Shown here: positions 42,101 to 53,800 of the stretch, in pieces
Layout of the letters: each line of letters opens with the position of its first letter
How positions within the stretch are numbered: the first letter of the stretch is position 1
Assembly (NCBI GenBank): GCA_958510825.1
Contig: OY294044.1
Location: 77,236,895 to 77,300,894, forward strand
DNA: 64,000 bases
Direction of reading: 5' to 3'
DNA from: Brachypterus glaber
Taxonomy: Eukaryota > Arthropoda > Insecta > Coleoptera > Kateretidae
The notes under the pieces: generated by a model
What the model saw: the letters and a program-made list of their open reading frames with translations, nothing else
Database searches by the model: none
What the model was told of the DNA's origin: nothing
Made by a program: the position numbers and the translations under genes

Positions 42101-44812
42101 TAATTTAAAGTACTCGTTTTTTACCATTCCGCAGAAAAAAATCGTTTTGCAGCAGTAAACCAACCCTTAATATTTTCAGATGGGGTTGAAATTTTAGAAT
42201 GGGGTGCAGGAAGATTCCTAAAGTCACGACAAACAATTTCAGGCCAATCGGATAATTTTAAGTTCTCTTTTTTAACCGTTCCGCTGAAAAAAAAATGTTT
42301 CAAAGGGGAAGCCACCGTTAAAATTTTCCGATGGGGTTAAAATTTTAGGATGGGATGCAGGAAGGTCTGTAAAGTCAGCATACAAAATTTCAGCCCGATC
42401 GGATAATTTAAAGTACTCGTTTTTTACCATTCCGCAGAAAAAATCGTTTCGGAGGCGTAAACCAACCCTAAATATTTTCTGATGGGGTTGAAATTTTAGA
42501 ATGGGGTGCAGAGAGGTCCCTAAAGTCGCCCTAAAAAATTTCAGCCCGATCGGATAATTTAAAGTTCTCGTTTTTTACCATTCCGCAGAAAAAAATCGTT
42601 TCGCAGGCGTAAACCAACCTTAAATATTTTCCGATGGGGTTGAAATTTTAGGATAGGGTGCAGGGAGGTCCCTAAAGTCACCACAAAAATTTTCAGCCCA
42701 ATCGGATAATTGAAAGTTCTATTTTTTACCGTTCCGCTGAAAAAAAAAATGTTTCAAAGGGGGAAGCCACCCTTAAATATTGTCCGATGGGGTTCAAATT
42801 TTAGGAAGATCTCTTAAGTCAGCATACAAAATTTCAGTCCGATCTGATAATTTAAAGTACTCGTTTTTTACCATTCCGCAGAAAACATCGTTTCGGAGGC
42901 GTAAACCAACCCTAAATATTTTCCGATCGGGTTATGATTTTAGAATGGGGTGCAGGGTGGTACCTAAAGTCAGCATAAATAATTTCAGCCCGATCAGATA
43001 ATTTAAAGTACTCGTTTTTTACCATTCCGCAAAAAAAAATCGTTTTGCAGGCGTAAACCAACCCTAAATATTTTCAGATGGGGTTGAAATTTTAGGATAG
43101 GGTGCAGGGAGGTCCCTAAAGTCACCACAAAAATTTTCAGCCCAATCGGATAATTGAAAGTTCTATTTTTTACCGTTCCGCTGAAAACAAATGTTTCAAA
43201 GGGGGAAGCCACCCTTAAATATTGTCCGATGGGGTTCAAATTTTAGGATGGGGTGCAGGAAGGTCTCTTAAGTCAGCATACAAAATTTCAGTCCGATCGG
43301 ATAATTTAAAGTACTCGTTTTTTACCATTCCGCAGAAAACATCGTTTCGGAGGCGTAAACCAACCCTAAATATTTTCCGATCGGGTTATAATTTTAGAAT
43401 GGGGTGCAGGGGGGTACTTAAAGTTAGCATAAAAAAATTCAGCCCGATCGGATAATTTAAAGTACTCGTTTTTTACCATTCCGCAGAAAAAAATCGTTTT
43501 GCAGGCATAAACCAACCCTAAATATTTTCAGATGGGGTTGAAATTTTAGAATGGGTTGCAGGAAGATCCCTAAAGTCACCACAAACAATTTCAGGCCAAT
43601 CGGATAATTTAAAGTTCTCTGTTTTTACCGTTCCGCTGAAAAAAAATGTTTCAAAGGGGAAGCCACCCTTAAATATTTTCCGATGGGGTTTAAATTTTAG
43701 GATGGGGTGCAGGAAGGTCTCTTAAGTCAGCATAGAAAATTTAAAGTACTCGTTTTTTACCATTCCACAGAAAACATCGTTTCGGAGGCGTAAACCAACC
43801 CTAAATATTTTCCGATCGGGTTATAATTTTAGAATGGGGTGCAGGGTGGTACCTAAAGTCAGCATAAAAAATTTCAGCCCGATCGGATAATTTAAAGTAC
43901 TCGTTTTTTACCATTCCGCAGAAAAAATCGTTTCGGAGGCGTAAACCAACCCTAAATATTTTCCGATGGGGTTGAAATTTTAGAATGGGGTGCAGGGAGG
44001 TCCTTAAAGTCGCTGTAAAAAATTTCAGCCCGATCGGATAATTTAAAGTACTCTTTTTTTACCGTTCCGCTGAAAAAAAATTGTTTTAAAGGGGGAAGCC
44101 ACCCTTAAATATTGTTTGATGGGGTTGAAATTTCATGATGGGGTGCAGAAAGGTCCCTTAAGTCAGCGTACAAAATTTCAGCCCGATCGGATAATTTAAA
44201 GTACTCTTTTTTTACCGTTCCGCAGGAAAAGATCGTTATTTCCCACTGTGAATCCCACGAGAGTCCGTTAACGGAACTTGATAGACAGTTTTTTTCTTAC
44301 AATAAAAACTCTTTGAAATATAGAAAATATTTAAAGTTATTTATTGAATTTAGGTATGTTACGTTAACTTACCTTGAGCTTTTAAAGCAAGCTCTAATAT
44401 CTTCTTAGACCTATTCATTTCTTCTTTAACAAGCACATGACCACAAAAGATTTAGCGCCAATTAATACTACAGTGCTGAACAATTTAAGTTGAAGTAGTC
44501 AACAACGTTGCCAAATCTTAGGGACTCATATCATATGACAACTACATAAAAATACATGCAACATACAGTTCTACTGTGTCGCCATCTAGTTCAACTTCCG
44601 TGAACACAGGCGCGTATATTTTGATGGGTATTAGAATAATAGGAAGCCCTGGGCAATTTTTCAAGTCTTCTTCTTCTACTATATTTAAGGTCCAATAAAA
44701 CGATATACACTATAAAAAATTCGAAGCCCAAAACCGGGCCTCGTATGTCGGTAGTGGGCTTCGTATCGCAGGTCGAACATGCAATTTCGGGCTCCCTATT
44801 GATGGAATATGA

Positions 44813-44875
<63 letters not shown>

Positions 44876-47800
44876 CCTAATGTTTAAAATATTTGAGTCT
44901 GAGTAAAGTGTATCTGTTGAAAAAAGTCGGTTTTTATAAAACATAATTTTTAAAATTGTGTTCTGATTTACTTATAAATTTTCTAAAGAGTTTTTATAAA
45001 TGCCACCCATGCTAAAATACAATAGTTAATGATAGATTCAACTAGTGAGTTATAAATTATTAATAGATTTTTTTAATTTAAAATGTCCCTCAACAAATAG
45101 AACTTCCTAATTAATTTACGTATTTTGCTGTTTATATATTCAGTTGATAGTTCCATTTTAAATATTGATCTACAATAGTACCCAAGTTTCAGTGTTATTA
45201 ACTTACTTTTAATGAAAAAGGCTGGTTAAAATCAATCCTCATCATTCCATAATTACTATTTAAAACATGCCAAATCCCCTTGATTGCATTTCCAAAAGTT
45301 TCCATCTCCTTGGGCTGCCCCAATTGCTCTCTGACGAAGTTTCCATCTACTAATCTCTCATAGTTTACACTCACTGGTACCAAAAGGGCATCTTCAATTG
45401 TACCATCCATAAAAGATTCTACAATGACACTAAGTACGCCGTATTTGGGCATGCAAGGTTTACCCGTTCGGGTGCGACCTCCTTCGAGGAAAAACTCTAT
45501 GTTGTGGCCCGCTTTTAGGCATTGGTTCATGTAGGTGTGAAGGATGGCTTTGTACACGTGGTCTTTTCGGCCCATGATTGGGTCTATGCGCCGTTTAATG
45601 AAAAATGCGCCTAGGCCTCTTAACAGAGAGCTAAAATAAAAATTTTAATATTTAATTGTAGATTAACACGTTTGCTGCGTTAGCCACTTTTTGGTTCCCA
45701 GCTCAGACTGCGTTTTGGGGACACATATGTCCCGAACGTACCTTGCACAAACTGCATTTCGGGGTATATATGGTACGAAAACATACTTGTACATAATGAG
45801 ATTCTGTGGCCTACAGATTTTCGTTAGACAAAAAAAAATTATTAAGGAAGCTATGTTTAATATTGAACAGGCGCAGGAATTAGTTTTGTCTTTCCTTAAA
45901 GAAATGACAACCAAAAATAAATAACACAATTTTTTGTTTATTTTCCTTAAATAACACAAGCCCACAAAAAAGCAACTCATGGGCTTATTTTTTTGCTACA
46001 CTGAAAAAACGGTCTAAAATGGTGAAAATCTCATATAATTAGTTTGCAATTTCAGTGTAGCAATGTGCCCATGAATTTCCTTTCTAGTTCAGCATCCCAA
46101 AATACATAAGAATAGGTGCGTCTCAACCCAGCACAGACAACTTTTTTTTTGTGGGCATGTGCTAGCTACTGTGCGTTTCGGTGGTTTTAATAAAAATATA
46201 ATATAATATATATAATATAATATAAAACGAGTACAAGTTTATAAAACAAGCCGCTTGCGGCGAAGTTTTCTAAAGTACTAGTGCGCTAAAAACGTGTTAT
46301 GGAATAAGTGCTTTAATATACTATTTGAATTTTCGATTCAAAAAAAACATTGCAAACTTCAGCTTCATATTTCAACTACTTTTTTAAGTGTAATCTATTA
46401 CTTAAAATATTGGGTGCTTACCCAAAAAATGGTATCCTTAAATTATCTCCAGCTGCCACCAGCGGCGATCGTACATCATTATTGAGCAATATAAACGATA
46501 TTAAAATATAGTCCAAATGCGACCGATGCAAGGGTAAAAAGATCAATGGTAAGTTCGATTTTCCGGCTTCTTTCAGCATATTCACTTGTCCAGGATGTAC
46601 GACCACCGAGGTTAAAAAACAGGGAAGTAATTTGTAAAGTACCCAGGACGTGAATCGCAGGAGAAAATCGGAAAGAGTTGATCGCATGTCGTAAAGCAGC
46701 TTTTTTGCTCGTTTTTCGTTGGCTTTAACGAGTTCGTGGTAGAATTCATCTTCGTTTTTGTCTGAATCCTGAAATATCGGGAAAAATAAACTACATTTGC
46801 AAATAAATATAAGTACATAAGAATAGGGTGGACCATATATTTTTTTAATATCTTAAAATTTTTCATTTAGGTGTAATTTTGAAAACATAAGAGTGATGAA
46901 ACTTCTTTAAGGGGCCCAATTAGGACCCTCATTGGGCCCCTTACGTTCGTAAATTGGCCATAAATCGTAAAAAATCGTTAAAAATTGTCTGCAATTTTTG
47001 TATAAGTGAAAATTTTAAAGGACTTAAAATCTTCTTTTTCTTTCTTTGAACATACAAAATTATGTTCAAAATTTCAAAATGATTATAAGATTCTAACCCG
47101 TGCCGAAAATCGCCAAAGTTGCCCTAAAATTTACGAATTCTACCATAAAGTGAGTCGATTGGTAAACAAAAATTTTAAAAATGTATCAGATCGGACTGAA
47201 TTTATTTTTATTTAATGCATTCTAATATTTATTCATAATATTATAATACTTTAACTTAGACAAAACGAGCTAAGCGCTAAATAAGAGCTCCTAAATAAGC
47301 CACTTTGAGGAGCCCTTATTTGGCGTTTAGCATGTTTTGTTTTAGTTAAATTATTTAAATAAATAAAAATAAATTCAGTCCGATCTGATTTTAAAAATAT
47401 TTGCTTACCGTTTGACTCACATTTATGGTAGAAATTCGTAAATTTTGATGTTAGGGGCAACTTTTACAGATTTTCGGCACGGATTAAAATCTTTGATTCA
47501 TTTTAAAATTTGAAACGTCATTTTGTATTCAAAAAGAAAACAAAAATAAGATTTCAAGCCCCTTAAATTTTTCACTTATACAAAAATTACAGACAATTTT
47601 CAACAATTTTTTTAAATTTATGGATAATTACGAATTTTAGTTAGCCGAGTTAGGACCCTTAAAGAAGTTAGATCACACTTATATTTTCAGAATTTTCTAG
47701 TTACACTTAAATGAAAATTTTAAGATAATAAAAAAAGATAAGATCCACCCTAATGTAAGAATAACAATATGTATAATTGTGTATATTATACCTGTTATAA

Positions 47801-50800
47801 TACTATTCAGAGCGCGAAGCACTAGAATAGTATTATACGGTAGTTTTGAATTTCCCATAATCACCAAAATACGTCCCAGACCAAAAATTCTTGCATACAA
47901 ATGTTTTGAAAATACCCATCTGTCCGTGTGATATCACAGTTTTTTTTAACACGATAACTCGAGAACGAATAATCCGATCGACTTAAAATTTTCAGGATAA
48001 ATTAAGTTCTATGAGGGGAAGATCCCTATTGTTTGGAAAGTAATCCCCCCAAAAATAAAAAAAGTTATGGGGGCTTAAACTTTTAAAAAAATTGAAAAAA
48101 CTCACTTTTTTTCGGTTTTTAAAACTATTAATTTTTAAAATATTTTTTGCATAAATATTGAATTTTTTAAATAAAAATGATAAATAATTAGTCTTAAAAT
48201 GACCTTGTATTAATTATTTGGACCTTTTTGTGCAAAATTTCCAAAATTAATTTTTAAAAAATATTGAAATTTTAATTTTGAAGAAAAAAAAATCTTGAAA
48301 AAAATATTTAAAAATAAATAGGTACACGGTTAAATAAAGGATTTTAAGATCCTTAAAATGACGTATCACAAGACCTAGGGTGCTATTTAAAATACTGTCC
48401 CCCACTGCCCCACTGCCGCCGCCTTACAGAATAAAAAATTGAAAAATATTGCAAATAATAGTTTTTGTTGTGTGATATTCTATAATTGTATGTTATATTA
48501 TGTGTATAATACACATTCCAAATTTGAAGTTTATATTTCATCCCGTTTAAAAGTTACGGGGGGTCTACCATTTAAAAGAATAACCCTGTATAGGCCCGTG
48601 CTGGCTATGCCCGGTACTGCGTGCACTACATGAATTAACATGTAAATTATACATGAAAATAAATTTGTAAAGTTAATTTAAAGTATCATATTTATATGCA
48701 TGGCAACATGTTACCTAAGATTCTGCATGTAAATTTAAATATTTAATTTTTATACTGAAGTATTTTTTTAATGTACATTTTTTATGACGTCTTTAGTTTA
48801 CCCTCTTCATGAGTGCCTTTGTTTTTTATATAAAGAGATAGGAGAAGTGCTTCTAGCAGATAGGACAAGTGCATCTAACCTAGAAGTTTTAGTATAAAAA
48901 TTACCTGAAACTGTTGTACAGCAGTCTTTTCAATTGCATATTTCAGTCTGTCATCTTGTAAAACGGTATCCGTTATTTGAGGGTAGTCGAACTTTTTGAG
49001 CTCGTGCACTTGGTACAAGTGCGAAAACATCCTCTGTATAATTCCATTGCTATGTTGTGGCAGTTGGTAGTTTAATATGTTTCTTAATGCTAATTTGTCT
49101 GTTGTTTTATTAACTAGAGACTCCTGAAAAAAAATTATGGAAGGGTATTATTATTTTTTTAGAAATAAAAGGCAATATTGAAACAAAAATAAAATAAAAT
49201 CAGCAATAAAACTAATTTAAAAACATTAAATCGTTTTTTACTAAGATAAAAAAAATTATTTAAAATTTTATTATCTATTATCTATTTTGAAATATAATAT
49301 AATGCACCCCTGCGATGGTTTTTATCCCTCTATTCGCTAATCTAAAATCGTAATTTTTGATTTAAATAAGTATTTTTTTTTCATACCTGCTAAAGCAGTC
49401 GTTGCATTTTTGTCACTGGGATTAATATTCTTACATGTGTATAAAAAACACCGGTACCTAACCTAGTATCACTTATGATAATAATTCTAATAATTAATAT
49501 AATTTAGCATGTACCTATTTGAAAAAGAAATATTTTTAACATACTGCTATTGCAGAAGAAACGTAGGGACAATAGATCAGTTGACTCCTAAAGAATTAAT
49601 GAGATAAAGTAGCTCTACAGAAAAATCTAATTATGGATCATGGTAGCAGAAGGTCTACACATTTTAGAACCATTTAGGGAACGTTTAAGTATTACGTAAC
49701 GCCAATTTTGATCATTTTGGACCCCCCCCTGTAAAGCTATTTTCCCATACCATTAACATAGGCGTAACACTCCAAAATGACCTCCCCCCTATGAGCGTTA
49801 CGTAATACTTGAACTTCCCTTACATCTAAATCCAGAAAACTTGTTTTTGATAAATATTATTTACATAGGTAGTTAAATAAACTTCTGCATGACAATAAAT
49901 TGCATATCTTGTTAGACGATTCCGAGACAGCATTCATTTTTTTAGCTGATTCCGAATATCTTTAGAGTAAATCGCTATATTTTTCCATTCTCGAGAAAAA
50001 TGTTTTTTAAAATATTTTTTTCCCTTTTTTTAAGTGCAAACTCAGTTTCCGGTGGACCCACCGATTTAGTGTCCTTAACCCCCTAACACCCCTATTGGGG
50101 GGGTAGCCAAAATATGAAATCTCTACATCCTTTAATAACGCGAGAAACGGGGTATGAAGTGTATGATCTTTGGTCAATTTGCGTGACGTATTTTATGGAC
50201 GACCCCTTATATACCTTCTGGCTCGGGAAAATTAATTGATTTTTTTCAGGTATGTAATCACAACTTTATTCGAACGATCTACAATATATCAAATAGTATA
50301 TGTTTTGATGTGTTTGTGAATCACCACAGATCTCGTGGTGATCTCGTAAGTTCCTTTTACTTGTTTTGCTGCTATAGCTTCTTTAAGGGGTTATATACCT
50401 TCTGATTAATTAATTGCTTTTTTTTCCACAACTTTATTCATACGACCTGCAAAATATCAAATTGTATATGTTTTGATGTGTTTGTGAAAATTTTTTTATT
50501 GGAAAATTGTGGACACCATGGCCCTTGTTCCGAAACGCCTTATTTTTGGGTGTCCACAATTTCTCGAAAACCAATTTACCGATCAGTCTGAAATGTTTAG
50601 GTGTTGTTCCTAATTACAATAGCTAGTTCGTAAACGAAGGGATTTTTATTTGAACGAAAATTTATACTTTTTCCGGCAAAAAACTCAATTTTCGGAACAT
50701 CGAAAATCGAGTTTTTGGGAAAATCATCGCCATTTTCGTAAAAATATTTTTTGCGAACCCCTTCGTTCACGAACTAGCTATTGTAATTAGGAAAAACACC

Positions 50801-53800
50801 TAAAAATTTTAGATTGATCAGTAAATTGGTTTTCGAGAAATCGTGGTCACCGCAAAAAAAAGGCGTTTCGGTCAAGGTTCATGGTTTCCACAATTTTCCA
50901 AATTTTCCAATAAAAATTTTTTCACAAACACATCAAAACATATACAATTTGATATTTTGTAGGACGTTCGAATAAAGTTGTAAAAAAAAGCAATTAATTT
51001 TCCGGAGCCAGAAGGTTTATAGCCCCTTAAAGAAGCTATAGCAGCGAAACAAGTAAAAGGAACTTACGTGTTTAAAGTTACTTAAGTAACATAAGTATAT
51101 TAAAATTAACTTTTTTGTTAAAATTTACATCATGAAAAACGAATTTTAAAACACATTAAAAATTAAATATTGCAGACGAATCAGAAAAAAATTTCTTGGT
51201 TACCTATGCAATTTTCGTCTAAATTAAACTTACATCTTGCAAATATGTATTCTTTTTTACAAAATAAAATTTTATTTATAGCAACTCAACTTTTAATAAA
51301 ATTATATTTGAATAGAAGGTTTATTAAGCAAGTATTAAAATATTAGTTATATCAAATATAAAAATTGTTATTTATGAGGTTAGATTACCCGTGAGTTTCT
51401 AAAAATCCTCGCCATGGCATGGTTGAAAACTAAAAATAATTTTGAAAATAATTATGCGCGCGCATCTTAAGCTGAATACAGCTATAGGTGATTCTATAAA
51501 AAACTAAATATTTTTAATATACCTCCATAGATTTGTTAAATTTACTGCATTTACTTTTGAAATTTACTTTTTTGTATAACAGGGTTCCTAAAATTATTAC
51601 ATCGGCACTACTAAGAGTGCCTATGTATTGAAATCTTCGGCGAAAAGTCAAAATCTTTGACCACGTTGTTTTTTTCACATTTCTCGACGTTTTAGACCAT
51701 TCTGAGTCGAAATCAGTAAAAAAAAATTATGCGTCCGTCCGTCTGTCTGTCTGTCTGTCTCCATTTCTACATGAGATATCGACTTTCGGTTTTTTGCATA
51801 TTGTTTCTTATCGTATTCCGAAGAGCTGATTAGATTTTGGGGGTAAGGGGATAAAAATAGGGTAAAACTATTTTTAGCGTTTTTTGTTTATAATTAAGGC
51901 AATTATTATTGTATTTGGTTTGGACTTATATAAAAGATAATTTTAAATTAGTCAAAAAATGTTATAAACAACGTTTTCCTAAAACGCATTGTTTTCGAGA
52001 TATTGACGTTTAAAGCAGTAAAAGATTTTTTTTAGCATATCTCACATATTTATAACCCGATTTCAAAAAATTATATTTTAAATAAAAGCTCTTTTTAAGC
52101 CCTATAAAAAATGTTATATAAAGTTTTTTGCTAGAATATAATGTTTTAAAGATACAGAATGTAAAATCAAACAAAACACCTAGTTTGAAATTTCCAAACT
52201 AGATGGCTCTAGTGTACAATGTTTTGGCAGGGTGCTTGCAACGTTTCATCTAGTTGAATTTTAAAATTCTCTGTCTTTTCCAGGTTTTCCCTGGCCAAAA
52301 TCATGAAATTCCCTGTGGTAAACGTAAAAGATATCAATAATTTTTTGATGTATTTTATTTTTATAAGTATTTTATTTTAACGGGTTTCTATCAAGATCAG
52401 TTGATTATTTATTTTATTAAAATAAAAATAAAAGATCTTGTCAGATCTGAATTTAAGCAATTTTTTTGAAGGGTGTGAATGGTAAAATTGCCAAATGGTA
52501 ATGGTCAAATGCCAAAAGAAAATGGTCAAACATCCGAATGAAAATGATCAAAACGCCGAACGAAAATATTAAAAATAAAAAATACCATTTATATTCCTTA
52601 TAAGTGCTAGCCAATTGCCAGCAGTCTGATTATGCGTGTCTGTATACAGATTTATAAATACGCCCTTACTAAAAGTAAAATTTTACATTTAGAAGAAATG
52701 TAAGAAAGCCCTAGCGCCGCAGGCAAAGATTTTTACAAATATGATGGTCCATTTTAATTTTAAATGTCTTTAATTTAAAATTTCACAAAAATGCAAGACA
52801 CTATATATAGCACCGCAGGAAAACTTTCTACAAATTTGACGTTTAAGTTTGAGAATCTTAGTAGTCTTAGTATAGGTATAAACTACCTCATTAAGACGTC
52901 CCTGTATGACTTAAACTAAAACAAATAATAATAATTAAATTTAAAAGTTCAGAAAACTGCAAGAAGCTCTAGCGCCGCAGACAAAACTTATTACGAATCT
53001 CACGCTTAAGTTCTACAATCCTAAATGAAAAAAGTAAGAAAGCCATAGTGCCACAGGCGAAATTTTTATAAACTTGGTTGTCTATTTAAATTTTTAAACA
53101 GTTTTATTATTATTTTAAATTTTACAAAAACTCTAAGAAAGCTCTAGAGCCGCAGGCAATTTTTTTTACGAATTTTAAGTTCTACAATCTTAAATAAAAA
53201 AAACATAAGAAAGCCCTAGTGCCATAGGCGAAAATTTTTACAATACTCGATGGTCCATTTTAATTTTTAAACAGTTTTATTATTCTAAATTTCACAACAA
53301 ATGTAAGAAAGCTCTAGCGGCGCAGGAGAAAATTTTTACAAACTTACTTTAACACAGTTTTAAAATTACAAATTTCACAAAAATGTTTTGTTATTCTAAA
53401 TTGTACAAAAAAAAACAAGAAAACTCTAGCGCCGCAGGCGAACATTTTTACGAATTTCACGGTTAAGTTCTACAATCTTAAATAAAAAAAAACATAAGTA
53501 AGTCCTAGTGCCACAAATTTTTACGAATTTTACGTTAGGTTGTACATTCTTAAATAAAAAAAAGGCCAACATTTTTACGAATTTAAAGGTCTATGGTCCA
53601 CTTTTGAACACGCAATATACAAATTAACTTGCAAATTACAAAATACAAGATATAATAAATAAATTAAAAAATCAAGCCTTCCACCACATCATCGTCTTAA
53701 GGATGGTGAAAAAACCCAATAAAAAGGTGCCTTCTTCTTTCAGCTTTTTGACATTATTCTGTTGGGTTCAAATCGTCTAGGATAAAATAAAATATAAAAG

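Noticed and set aside
40086..43455. Several 64-87 codon frames on both strands in the satellite array
   Set aside because: They repeat with the monomer and occur in both directions. They are a consequence of the satellite sequence and not genes.
44372..44440. Minus-strand exon-like piece (NRSKKILELALKAQ before GTAAGT) in the large GPAT intron
   Set aside because: It would leave phase 1 between two exons that both need phase 0, has no usable acceptor without an in-frame stop, and lies inside the satellite-bearing element. Exon 4 joins exon 5 directly (PFSLK then ELVKSF).
45663..45980. 105-codon minus-strand frame in GPAT intron 3
   Set aside because: It has no domain, is cysteine-rich only by chance, and overlaps inverted repeat sequence. 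GPAT exons on both sides join without it.
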